Of a DNA stretch of 64,000 nucleotides, positions 53,795-64,000 are shown piece after piece. Within the stretch, counting starts at the first letter, position 1. Every line of letters begins with the position of its first letter. Below the pieces are notes generated by a model. That model had not been told where the DNA came from. It saw only the letters and a program-made list of their open reading frames with translations, and searched no databases. The translations under genes and the position numbers were made by a program. Source of the DNA: Hyparrhenia diplandra (taxonomy: Eukaryota; Streptophyta; Magnoliopsida; Poales; Poaceae). The stretch is from positions 124,001 to 188,000 of the forward strand of contig JADLZK010011587.1 in NCBI GenBank assembly GCA_015847255.1, read 5' to 3'.

Positions 53795-55507
53795 ATGCTT
53801 ACCGAAACCGCCTCGAAGACGGAGAACAAGTTCGAAGCTCGCTCGGAGAACCACGCGGAAGGGCCTGAACCCGAAGCCAACTCGGGGAAGGTGGACAACC
53901 AGGGCCCAAGCACGGATCCCAAGAGCAACTCGGAACATGACTCCTACTCCGACTCAGATGAGGGAAGCCACTCCAACTCGGAAACTTTTTTCGACCCAGG
54001 CTACCTCAACTCGGAAAAAGAAGGCGAACTCAAAAACAAATCCGGACACCAGTCCAGATTACCTTTCCAGTTCCCGACTGGACTACGCAACTCAGCGTTC
54101 ACATATTCAAGAAGCGCCAAGACAACTCTGAAGAGAAGGGTGGAAATTCCCATCAAGGCCGACCGTCAGGCAACGGAGATGACCAGGGAAGACCAACATC
54201 GCAAGATCTACCCTGGACGGAAGGAGTGGCGGCCCAAGGCTACATCCGCTAAGGAAATCTTTATGGTGGCTATAGCTCGCGCCCCGCTTAACCGTCCAGA
54301 TGCCCCTGACATCAGGTCCACTGACGAAGGCCTATCCAACATCTCGACGGACGAAAGGACCCTTGAAGACGAAGGAGAACACCAACGTCAAGAAAGGCTG
54401 AAGAGGAACAAGCTGAAGGGAGGACGCCGAATCAGAGCTAATGCATGCATGCAAGCCATGAACAAATATCAAGCCGATCTGCACGAGTACGAGAGGATGA
54501 AGTCCGAAAGAGAAGCTGAGGACAACCAACGAGTGACTCGGGAAAGGCTACAAGGGTTGATTGACCGCCTGAAGGCTGCTACAGACCTAAACGACGAGGA
54601 GAGGCTCATCAAGGAGGCCTTGCAAAAGGCTACCCGTGAAAGAGATCCTAGAACGTCACAGTCAAGGGCGAACAGCTCTCATGCACCTAGAAGTTGGTCC
54701 AACGTCTTCGAGAGGCTCAGCAGGCTAGAGGATTCCAAGAACTCCAGGCCACCCCGGAGGGATGGTGGACGATACCAGAGACCCCCGAGGGAAAGCCCCG
54801 CTCCAAGACCCAGCCGACGAGAAGAAGTCGCAGAGTCGACATATCGACCTGCCGAAACTCATTCAAGAGGAGGAAGAACCTCAGGAAGACTTGAAGAAAG
54901 AACGACGGGAAGCTACGACAGATTACCTTGCTTCGCAGAAAGACTGCAGGAGGTCAAGCTACCCCCGAAGTTCAAACCTTCAAACCACTCAAAATATGAT
55001 GGGAAAACAGAGCCCAGACAGTGGCTCAGAGTCTACTCACAATCCATTGAGCTGGCTGGAGGAGATGATGATGCAAAAGCTGTCTTCTTTCCCATGGCCC
55101 TAGAGGCTCTACCACTCCAATGGTTCGACAAGGTTGAAGAGGGCTCAATCAGATTCTGGGAAGATTTGCAGAAAGCATTCTGCAGCAACTTCGCAGGAAT
55201 CATCACCCATCCTATTACTCAGGCTGAGCTGAAAAGCCTCAAGCAAAAGCAAGGAGAATCCTTGAGAGATTACTACCGAAGATTTGGGGAGATGAGATCC
55301 CAAGTACATGATATCACCGAAAGGGAAGTGATAAACGCCTTCGGCAATAGAATTTTTTCAAGATGGCAGTTCTCAGACTTCTACAAAGACAACCCGAGGA
55401 CAAATGAGCAGTTCAAGCTTACTGTTGAGAAGATGATCAGAGCTGAAGAAAGAACCCGAGACCGCTTTCCAGAAAGAAAGAACTCGGAAGGCCCGAAGAA
55501 GGAGTAG
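53795..55507 (+). CDS. Tat-type Gypsy gag
   Basis: 570 codons open. An acidic, Ser/Asn-rich N-terminus and a charged helix (ACMQAMNKYQADLHEYERMK, RERLQGLIDRLKAATDLNDE) are followed by the gag domain: LQEVKLPPKFKPSNHSKYDG, PRQWLRVYSQSIELAGGDDD, ALEALPLQWFDKVEEGSIRF, LKSLKQKQGESLRDYYRRFG. This order is typical of Tat/Retand elements. The start is the first Met of the open frame; a natural start further up in another frame cannot be excluded. It is followed by frameshifted protease and RT. Confidence 0.88.
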   Translation: MLTETASKTENKFEARSENHAEGPEPEANSGKVDNQGPSTDPKSNSEHDSYSDSDEGSHSNSETFFDPGYLNSEKEGELKNKSGHQSRLPFQFPTGLRNSAFTYSRSAKTTLKRRVEIPIKADRQATEMTREDQHRKIYPGRKEWRPKATSAKEIFMVAIARAPLNRPDAPDIRSTDEGLSNISTDERTLEDEGEHQRQERLKRNKLKGGRRIRANACMQAMNKYQADLHEYERMKSEREAEDNQRVTRERLQGLIDRLKAATDLNDEERLIKEALQKATRERDPRTSQSRANSSHAPRSWSNVFERLSRLEDSKNSRPPRRDGGRYQRPPRESPAPRPSRREEVAESTYRPAETHSRGGRTSGRLEERTTGSYDRLPCFAERLQEVKLPPKFKPSNHSKYDGKTEPRQWLRVYSQSIELAGGDDDAKAVFFPMALEALPLQWFDKVEEGSIRFWEDLQKAFCSNFAGIITHPITQAELKSLKQKQGESLRDYYRRFGEMRSQVHDITEREVINAFGNRIFSRWQFSDFYKDNPRTNEQFKLTVEKMIRAEERTRDRFPERKNSEGPKKE

Positions 55508-55553
55508 AACAACTCTCAACAGCAAAAGAAGCGAGGACCACAACACTGTCGCA

Positions 55554-56627
55554 ATGGCGGAAAAGTCAAAGAAGCCCTACAAACAAAGGTTCAACAACAA
55601 CAACCACAACGGCGACAGGAACAGAAGCAACATCAAGCTAGAAGACCTACCCCGCATCTACCACCCCGAGCACAAAGACACGCCGAAAGTCTGTTCTACA
55701 TTCCGTGAGAAGTACGGGAGGAAGGAAACAGCGCGCTCAAAAGGGGAACAATCAAGAAAATAGAGAAGAGGCCAGCGAAGAGCCAAAGACAGGAGATTTC
55801 CAGAAAGCAACGAGATCTTTGAACGTCATATTCTCTGGAGTACCCAGATCAAAGAGCAAGAGACAAGATAAGCTAGCACTCCGATCAATCATGGCAGCAG
55901 AGCCCGCAACGCCGCGTTACCTCAACTGGTCCCAATACCCGATTCAATTCACCAGGGAGGATCAATGGACAAGTGTAGGCAATGCCGGCCTGTATCCCTC
56001 GGTACTAGAACCCACGATAGCTGGAGTAACTATTACCAAGGTGTTGATCGACGGAGGAGCAGGGCTGAACATCATATCTCAGAAACACTAGACAAGATGG
56101 GACTAGACCTATCCGGATTAATCGCTCCCTCCAACACTCCCTTCTATGGGATAGTACCTGGAAGAGCAGCCATACCAATCGGACAAGTCACCTTGCCAGT
56201 CACATTTGGATCCCCATCCAACTATCGGACAGAGTACATCAAGTTCGAAGTGGCAGATCTCGAGTCACCATATCACGCCATCATGGGAAGACCTGCTATC
56301 GCAAAATTCATAGCTATTCCACACTACCCGTATCTTCTGCTAAAGATGCCAGCGCCATTTGGGGTCCTCTCCATCAAAGGAGACCTCAAGAAAGCTTTCG
56401 AGTGTGATGTACAAGCCGTGGAGATTGCAAACAAGACAGGAGAGCTCTTGGAGAAAAAGGAACTCAACCAGATGGCAGAAGAGACAAATCCAGAAGAACT
56501 CGAGATACCAGCCAAGAAGCAGGCAATTCTGATTCCCCCGGAAGAAACCGACGTCAAGCACATCGACCTGCAGACTGGTGATCCATCCAAGACGGCGATC
56601 ATCAGCGCTCACCTATCTCCAAAATAG
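55554..56627 (+). pseudogene. Tat-type gag tail and protease
   Basis: Three frames must be joined. The first (55554-55763) has the basic gag tail KPYKQRFNNNNHNGDRNRSN. The second (55705-56091) has the protease active site VLIDGGAGLNIIS. The third (55965-56627) continues with LDKMGLDLSGLIAPSNTPFY, QVTLPVTFGSPSNYRTEYIK and YHAIMGRPAIAKFIAIPHYP. The protease matches Ty3/Gypsy retropepsins of plant Tat elements, which often have DGG here. A shift near 56085 separates active site and body. Confidence 0.83.
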
Positions 56628-56639
56628 GAACTCGCGCTC

Positions 56640-58401
56640 ACCAGCTTCCTAAGGCAACACAAAGATATATTCGCTTGGAAACCGGCAGACATGCCCGGTG
56701 TCCCAAGGGAGCTGGCTGAGCACAGAATTGACATCAACATGGGATCCAAACCCATCAAGCAAAGACTAAGGAGGTTCTCACCAGAAAAGAAAGAAGCCAT
56801 CAAAAAGGAGATTGCGAAGCTACTCGTAGCCGGATTCATCAGAGAAATCCTACATCCTGATTGGCTCGCCAACCCGTTTCCGTACGTAAGAAGAACACCT
56901 CAGATTGGCGCATGTGTGTGGACTACACTGACCTGAACAAGCACTGCCCAAAGGACCCCTTCGGGCTACCAAGGATTGATCAAATAGTGGACTCCACGGT
57001 AGGATCAGCTCTACTATCGTTCTTGGATTGCTACTCAGGATACCACCAGATCACACTGAAGAAAGAAGATCAGAGCAAGACCTCTTTTATCACCCCCTTC
57101 GGTGCCTACTGCTACAAAACAATTTCCTTCGGATTGAAGAACGCCGGAGCAACGTATCAAAGAGCGATACAGACTTGTTTGGGAGAGTAGATTGGCAAAA
57201 ATGCCGAAGCATACATAGACGACGTGGTGGTGAAAACAAGAGAACCAGAAACTCCGATTCAAGACCTGGAGGAGACTTTCAAAAACCTCAACAAATGGAA
57301 ATGGAAGCTCAATCCAACCAAATGCGTCTTTGGAGTACCATCGGGGCAGCTACTCGGTTTCTTGGTCAGCAACAGAGGCATTGAAGCCAGCACCAAGCAA
57401 ATCAAAGCAATCACTGAGATGACACAACCCCGAAGTGTCAAGGACGTCCAGAAGCTCACAGGGTGCATGGCGGCACTCAACAGATTCATATCGACGTCCA
57501 GAAGCTCACAGGGTGCATGGCGGCACTCAATAGATTCATATCCAAGCTTGGAGAGAAAGGACTACCCTTCTTCAAACTGATCAAGACCAAGGGAAAGTTC
57601 GAGTGGACTGATGATGCAGACAAGGCGTTTGAAGGACTCAAACAATACCTTACGTCAGCTCCAGTTCTAACACCTCCAAAGGATCAGGAAGAACTCCTGC
57701 TTTACATAGCAAAGAACAAACACGATTGGTCGATTCAAAGAATCATCGTGGAAAGGGAAGAGCCCGGAAACATCAGCAAAGTCCAGAGGCCAGTTTACTA
57801 CGTGAGCGAGCTTCTATCCGAGTCTAAGGCTTGATACCCTCACGTACAAAAACTACTCTATTCCATATTGATCACATCAAGGAAGCTACGACACTACTTC
57901 GATAGCCACAAGATCATAGTGGTAAGCAGATTCACCACTAGGAGACATACTGAGAAACAGAGATTCAACAGGGCGCATATCAAAGTGGGCAGTAGAACTC
58001 GGAGCATTGAACCTAGAGTTCACCCCAAGAAGAGCAATCAAATCCCAGTCACTTCCAGACTTCATAGCAGAGTGGACAGAGCTCCAACAACCCATATCCG
58101 ACGACACCAAGAAGCATTGGAACATGTACTTCGATGGATCGTTGAAGCTAGGGGGAGCAGGAGCCGGGATTTTATTCATATCTCCGTAAGGAAGACAACT
58201 CAAGTACGTCCGCAGAGATCAAGTGGCAAGCTACAAACAACGAGGCAGAATATGAAGCACTCATCCACGGCCTCAAGATAGCAAGAACTCTGGGAATCAA
58301 GAGACTTCAAGTATATGGCGACTCCGCTGTTGTCATCAATCAAGTCAACAAAGACTGGGACTGCACAAAGGACAACATGGGCCTCTATTGCGCAGAAGTA
58401 T
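56640..58401 (+). pseudogene. Tat-type reverse transcriptase and RNase H, truncated
   Basis: RT landmarks: HRIDINMGSKPIKQRLRRFS, WRMCVDYTDLNKHCPKDPFG, LLSFLDCYSGYHQITLKKED, TSFITPFGAYCYKTISFGLK and the catalytic AYIDDVVVK (57209 onward). A frame change near 56890, a TAG at 57188-57190 and a 50-bp tandem duplication at 57443-57542 break it. RNase H pieces follow (FEWTDDADKAFEGLKQYLTS; KHWNMYFDGSLKLGGAGAGI; NNEAEYEALIHGLKIARTLG). The sequence stops at 58401 where another LTR element begins, so integrase and the 3' LTR are absent. Confidence 0.88.
57443..57542 (+). repeat. 50-bp tandem duplication in RT
   Basis: The unit starting GACGTCCAGAAGCTCACAGG is present twice (57443-57492 and 57493-57542) with a single C/T difference. 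It encodes the conserved DVQKLTGCMAALNRFIS. Because 50 is not a multiple of three, the second copy is read in another frame. Confidence 0.95.
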
Positions 58402-60042
58402 TGTTGACGGTCACCAACGACATATTTTTAACGTCAACATTCTACCAATAAGGGGGTGAAACTATACCTTACTACACACATATACATTTATTATTGACAT
58501 ATTTCCACTTGTAGTGTCCAAATTATTATTGTGCAGATTTATATAAGAAACAAGTGGAAAATACACCAAAAGGCGCCTCCCCCGAAAGCGCATTCCCCGG
58601 AGAACATCAAGCCCAAGGGAGAAATGGACCAAACACGCAGAACTTGGGGCCGAGCAAACATCGCCACACAACTTTTCAAGCCCAAACACGCCAGCTGCCA
58701 AGGCCGGCCCGAACCGAAGCCAGAGCAGGTGTGCGCGCACCACGGGTGCGCTCGCACCCATCCCGAGGCGGTTCAGGCCCGTGTTTGGCGAGGCGGTTTG
58801 TTACCTTCCAAAACCGGCGTTGCCGACGTTGGTTGGTCGGTTTAGCAAACTAGGAAGGTATTCCTGTGTCGGTTTTGGCTCCTTCCATATGGGGAGGGAC
58901 ATTTTCCAATGAGCCCCCTCTCCTCTACCTATAAAAGGAGGCCATCTCCCACCATTGTAATACACACCTCACAAGAAAGCTACTCTCTCCTCTCCACTTC
59001 TTCTTCTTCCTCCTCCTAGTAGGATTAGTAGTTTAGGATGTGGAGCTAGGCAAAGCTACCAAGGAGGGCTTGGCTCCTTGGAAGATGGATTCGGGAATAA
59101 ATCTTTCTATGGTATTCTTCCAAAGCCTTGCTCTTATCTTATCTTGGTTGTGCATTAGGATTAGAGTCTTCATGTTATTTCTATACCTCGTGATTTATCC
59201 TATGATCTAACATGTTGTTCTTGACATGATCATGACACATGAACTAGTCTATAGTTTCTATGTTGTGATATCGTCATATAGAACTTTATGCTTAAACCAT
59301 TCATGCAATATAATTGGGTAGTGTCGGGATTGTGCCGAATGGCGGTTCGTTGTGTCCTTCGGGGCTTGCTCGTGTCCTATTCCGTCCATCCGTAGGGTGG
59401 GGGCCATGGGGGACATGAGTAGTGTCCTAGTATGCGGACGTGGTGTCCGGATGCCGTATCCTTCGAATATGAGTGCATGCCACGGTTGAGGGGGTAGGCG
59501 GCTTGGTCGTGACAAGCCTTGACCGTCCCTTTGAAATCCCCCCACGTTTGTGTGTCTTTGTAGGAGTTCGTAAATGCCTTCCATTAGGGCGGATGCTCAG
59601 GAAGGTCTCCCCGTCCATTTCATTCTCAGCTCCGACCCTCCGCTCATGCGTGTTGCCCGACTATCAACGATTCTATGCATGACCATGACTAGAATCAGTA
59701 TGCTCCACTTAGGTCTTTCTTTATTCCTTATTTATCTTTATCCTTGAGTTTGGCTTGAGTGAGTGTGTCAAGTTATCCCTTTACCGTTCCTTTATATCCC
59801 TGTTATGAGCATTGGTCCATTACATAGTCATGTTATCCTGTTCATGTCTCTATTAGATCCTTTTCCACCATGCCTTCCTTTGGGAAAATATAAATAACGA
59901 TACCCGAATACTTAGGGTGAAATGCTACAATGATAGATAGAGCGCTTGCGGATGAATATCTTGTTTGGCAAGGTCTATCACCGTTGATGTACCTAGTGTG
60001 ATCATCGACACGGTGGTTTCACTTAGGAATGTCGACGGCGCA
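58402..60042 (+). repeat. 5' LTR of the non-coding LTR element
   Basis: Starts TGTTGACGGTCACC. The 3' border is placed at GGCGCA before the primer-like site and is approximate. A TATA box lies at 58930-58936. The first 600 bp match 63354-64000 with few differences, mostly in GC-rich spots. Confidence 0.8.
58930..58936 (+). promoter_or_regulatory. TATA box in the 5' LTR
   Basis: TATAAAA in CTACCTATAAAAGGAGGCC, repeated in the second LTR at 63882-63888. It is followed by a CT-rich leader, as expected near a transcription start. Confidence 0.7.
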
Positions 60043-62845
60043 TTTCTGGCGCCGTTATTAGAGATGGGTTCTAAACCTGTTTCTAGTGATTGCGCTTAAG
60101 AAATGCAACAAGCATTTCTCGCACCGCTAGAGGGAAGGCATTGGTTTTTTATAAGGCATCTTTTAGAACATGTTCGTCATGATAATATGCATGTGCAAAG
60201 TGACCTTTGTTTATAATAGGTTTATCTAAAAACAAAAAAAATCTTTTATAAAAAAAAAAAAAACTCTTATAAAAAAATATCTTATAAATAAAAAGCAAGG
60301 GCATGTTATCAAGTTAGTATGCGCCTTCGGGTATTCTTGTCGTTAACCATTTTAGGTGGAGACTAAGAAGAACAAAGGGGCACGCGACGCTTGAAAACAT
60401 GGAGGCTACATCAATAAGAAAACTTTGATGCTCTTGGGCGGAGGAACGCACTCAAAAGGAGACCACGACCTTGCACACTCGACTTTTTCACAAAAGTCCA
60501 AGTGTGAGAGGGAGGACGGTGATAATATCAAGTTCCACGCACAAGGGGGTCATAAAAAAAGAGAAGTGAAAAAAAAAAAAAAAAAAAAAAAGAGAGATGA
60601 ATAAGAGTTAGCCTCCCTTGCTATAAAAAGAAAAGAAAAGAAAAAAATATATAAAGAAAAAAAAAAAAGAAATAAGAGGAGAGAGGAAAGGTTGGCCCCA
60701 TATGGCCGAATAAACAATGAAGGCACGACTCCACCCGGCATTGCTTCCATGTAAGCAAGAAGGGATCTTTCTCTCCCAAGGTTTTGTCGCAAGCACCAAG
60801 GCCTATGGTCGTGCACATTCTTCGTGTGTGCTTTAGCCTTGGTGCTTACCTAAGTGAGTTTGGTCCGCCTCCCCTACTTCGGTGTGAGGAGGTCATAAAC
60901 CAAACCAAGATCATCATGCCACCGATGCCGCAACTCGAACTCTATCTTCAAGCTGCAGGTCAAGTACACTCAGGCATGCGAAAGGTCCAATAAAAAAAAA
61001 AAAAAAAAAAAAGAAAGGGTAAAGGAAAGGAGGAACATCCTCCTTTACACCTTTGTGACCACTAAGGCCCATGGTCCATATACACTACATGTGTGTATCA
61101 CCTAAGCCTTGTGGCCCGCCCGAGATGGATCATCAAGCTACCACCGCGGGAGTCTCAACGTTCTTTCCTTCATGTGCGGTTGGTACACACACACACTCAG
61201 GTATACAAAGGTAATAATTCACCAATTCTTTTTACTCATACTTATCTCCAAAAAAAAACTTTGATGGGGATAAAGCAAGGCTAGACTTATTATTGCATCT
61301 TTCTTAGCCTTGTTTGAGTTTGAAAAGTTTGGTGAAGCTCTTTTGTCCTCCCTTTATAATAAATTTCAAAAAAAAAAAAAAAATAATTCTTGAACACCTA
61401 GCTTGCTCGAAATGCTCCCTTCCCGCATATGCTTTGAATTTTGGTAATCACGGAGGATGGTAAGTCCACTCGTGAAACTACCATATACTAACCATGCAGA
61501 AAAATCAAAGAACACGGGGGTGAAACCCCGATCCGATGAGCATTGAGCTAGCTTGGGGAGGACCCTAACAAGGTAATGAGAAACCTACACTCTCATCCTC
61601 TCGTCCATTACCTTCCAAAAAAAAAGTGTTTTATAAAATATTTTAATTATCAAAATAAACAAAAATATTTACTACACAAAAATCTATAAGTAAATATTTT
61701 CAAAAAAAAAAAAAAAAATCTTTATAAATAAAATAAATTCTTCTATGAAAAAAAAAAAACTAAGGAAAAAAAATTCAATAAAACATATTTTCTGAATAAA
61801 TTTTTTTAGTAAAAAAAAAAAAATTATAATCTTTTTGTTCACCTTTCAAAGTCTTCATCTTCATTGGATGAATCTTATTGCTCTTTCATGCTTCCTCTTT
61901 CTATATTGGCACGTTTAAGTTTGGAAGTTTTGGTCATACTAGTTGATCATACTTCCATAGGCGTTTTGAATTAAGCATGGTGCTTAGGTCAAAAAGTCTA
62001 CCTTAATCGATTAGACATGGAGTCGAGTCCGATTATTGAACTAGAGCTGCTAGTGTAGATTTTGATCAAATATATGGACTAACCCCTGCAGAATTTATCA
62101 AACATCATGAGGGTAAGTCCAAGAGATGACAATGGAGATCGAAGTTGTTTGGTGAACCAAAAAAAAAAATAATAATGATAATGATGAAATAAAAAAAAAA
62201 ACCTTTGAAACCCCAAGAATGATTGTCCCACTCTTCCAAGATCATCACAAGACAAGCTTGGGGGAGTCTCCCCGGCACGCTCAAAAGACGATGTTAATCA
62301 AAAGATCTATTCATAGCGTTCACAAGCTAGCAATGTTCATAAACCGAAGGTAAGTCAAAAGCTAGCTTGGGGAGGACTCCCACAAAGGTAACTCGTATCT
62401 CACATTCCATTCGGTTATTTCCTTATCTTATATGAATGATGAGGTATGAGAATAATAAAAAATAATAATATAATAATAATAATAAAAAAAAAGGGGAAGA
62501 AGAAAAAAAGAGAGGAGATTTATTCCACTCCATATATATGTGTTGTAGAGATGTTTAGTTCTACCGTTTGTTGAAATGATGAATAGTTGCTCTGTCTTAT
62601 GTTTTGCCTGTGCCTAGTTTATAATTCGAATTTCTCTAAAGTTTGGGTTTAGTGGCTAAGTCTAAAAACTCATCCCGAAAAAAAAAAAAAAACCCGATTC
62701 ATTTGGGTTGCATAGGCTCTATCTAGTCTAAGTTGTTGCCAAGTATGATATGGTACAAATGGATTTGCTATGATTTCGTCCAAAAAAGAGAAACTTGACA
62801 TCCGGGAATCTAATTTGAAAGAAAAGAGAAATGATATGGGTTATG

Positions 62846-62880
<35 letters not shown>

Positions 62881-63353
62881 ATGAAAAATGGACATGTGTC
62901 CGAGGGGCGAGTAGAGCCCACATCTCCAAAAAAAAAAAAAAAAAGAAAGAGAGGAAATAAAAGATAAAAGTCTAGGGCGAGCGAGCCCACCTCTCCAAAA
63001 AAAAATATATATATATAGCAATAAAGCCCATACTTTCTCGAAAAACCAAAATAGAACTAAATAAATAAATCCCGGATGAGAAAGTTAATCAAAAGGATGA
63101 ATGAAAAGTATTTCTGTTATAACCGTTCTATCGGCAACCACCCAAGACTTTGAGAAAAGCTAAAAAGCCCCGCTACGATGAAAGGTAATAAAGGGTGAGA
63201 AAAAGATGTGCCATTTTATTCAAACTCTAGTAGAAAATCTTATTATAACCCCTTGCACTTGTGAAACATAATCGGCATAGTAGCAACTCTCGATCAACAA
63301 CCAAGTACTTATCTTTGCTCGAGGACGCGCAAAAAGGGTAAGCTTGGGGAGTT
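60043..63353 (+). other. Internal region of the non-coding LTR element
   Basis: No coding domain. Features seen: poly(A) tracts at about 60569-60591, 60991-61012, 61370-61383 and 62847-62877; the word GCTTGGGG(G)AG at 61551, 62256, 62365 and 63342; two related imperfect hairpins at 60791-60847 and 61059-61115; and a duplicated GGGCGAG...GAGCCCAC...TCTCCAAAA block near 62898-63000. Confidence 0.7.
60791..60847. repeat. Hairpin with AAGCACCAAGGC arms
   Basis: AAGCACCAAGGC (60791-60802) is the exact reverse complement of GCCTTGGTGCTT (60836-60847), with a 33-bp loop. A diverged copy with arms CCACTAAGGC / GCCTTGTGG lies at 61059-61115. Confidence 0.75.
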
Positions 63354-64000
63354 TGTTGAGGGTCACCAACGACATATTTTTAACGTCAACATTCTACCAA
63401 TAAGGGGTGAAACTATACCTTACTACACACATATACATTTATTATTGACATATTTCCACTTGTAGTGTCCAAATTATTATTGTGCAGATTTATATAAGAA
63501 ACAAGTGGAAAATACACCAAAAGACGCCTCCACGGAAAGCGCATTCACGGAGAACATCAAGCCCAAGGGAGAAATGGACCAAACACGCAGAACTGGGCGA
63601 GCAAACATGGCCACACAACTTTTCAAGCCCAAACACGCCAGACTGCCAAGGCCCGGCCCGAACCGAGCCTGCAGCAGTGTGCGTGGCGCACCACACGGTG
63701 CGCCGCACCCATCCCGAGGCGGTTCGAGCCCAGGTTTGGCGAGGCGGTTTGTTACCTTCCAAAACCGGCGTTGCCGACGTTGGTTGGTCGGTTTAGCAAA
63801 CTAGGAAGGTATTCCCTGTGTCGGTTTTGGCTCCTTCCATATGGGGAGGGACATTTTCCAATGAGCCCCCTCTCCTCTACCTATAAAAGGAGGCCATCTC
63901 CCACCATTGAATACACACCTCACAAGAAAGCTACTCTCTCCTCTCCACTTCTTCTTCTTCCTCCTCCTAGTAGGATTAGTAGTTTAGGATGTGGAGCTAG
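63354..64000 (+). repeat. 3' LTR of the non-coding LTR element (partial)
   Basis: Starts TGTTGAGGGTCACC right after the polypurine-like tract. It repeats the 5' LTR up to the window end, including the TATA box at 63882-63888. Confidence 0.9.

Larger units (their letters stand above)
58402..64000 (+). mobile_element. Large non-coding LTR element, incomplete at window end
   Basis: LTR 58402 to about 60042, internal region without open frames of note, and a second LTR from 63354 running out of the window. The primer-site-like TGGCGCCGTTATTAG lies at 60047 and a polypurine-like AAAAAGGGTAAGCTTGGGGAG ends at 63351. The lack of gag and pol with both priming sites present describes a LARD-type non-autonomous element. 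Transcription orientation is plus. It inserted into the Tat-type pol. Confidence 0.8.

Noticed and set aside
1..64000. CRISPR arrays, rRNA or tRNA genes, bacterial operons
   Set aside because: None seen; the tRNA-like strings are primer binding sites of LTR retrotransposons, and the tandem repeats lack unique spacers.

Overview
The window is nuclear DNA from a grass (Poaceae); a panicoid grass is plausible but not proven. Three things point that way: spliced plant genes with plant-type residues, dense nested LTR retrotransposons with tRNA-iMet or tRNA-Asp type primer sites, and Stowaway/Tourist-like MITEs inside introns. No prokaryotic features, rRNA, tRNA or CRISPR arrays were seen.

Layout. 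1-4394: AT-rich non-genic DNA with two arrays of the same degenerate ~66-bp repeat in opposite orientation around a CT-rich microsatellite. 4395-14176: a complete minus-strand Ty1/copia element of Sirevirus type (two ~1.7-kb LTRs, TSD CCGGT, PBS, PPT, gag and a frameshifted pol). 14182-31250: a gene island with two convergent single-copy genes, a 16-exon plus-strand eRF3 (translation release factor GTPase, 15437-25399) and a 4-exon minus-strand EMC8/9 (ER membrane protein complex subunit, 26738-30200). Their introns and flanks hold MITEs and 5'-truncated LINEs. 30940-36310: remains of a Tat-type Gypsy element (LTR end, PBS, 44-bp minisatellite), split by a 4.46-kb Tekay-like solo LTR with TSD CTTTG. 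36589-53060: a minus-strand Athila-type element coding only gag plus a protease-like domain; its 5' LTR is split by a second complete minus-strand Sirevirus (39151-51940, TSD TGTAT). 53061-58401: a plus-strand Tat-type Gypsy element (gag, PR, RT, RNase H) cut off by the next insertion. 58402-64000: a large non-coding LTR element with ~1.64-kb LTRs; its second LTR runs off the window.

How the parts relate. The two host genes act in separate housekeeping processes: translation termination in the cytosol, and membrane-protein insertion at the ER. They share only a neighbourhood, although about 330 bp upstream of eRF3 resembles the 3' end of EMC8/9. The rest is a stack of retroelements inserted into one another. 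The order can be read from target-site duplications: the second Sirevirus went into the Athila LTR, the Tekay-like solo LTR into the Tat minisatellite, and a MITE into that solo LTR.

The most notable items are an uninterrupted 467-codon ORF of unknown function downstream of pol in the second Sirevirus; a GC-rich palindrome scattered through that element, even inside its integrase ORF; and eRF3 exon 1, whose frame needs two single-base corrections although the other 15 exons are clean.
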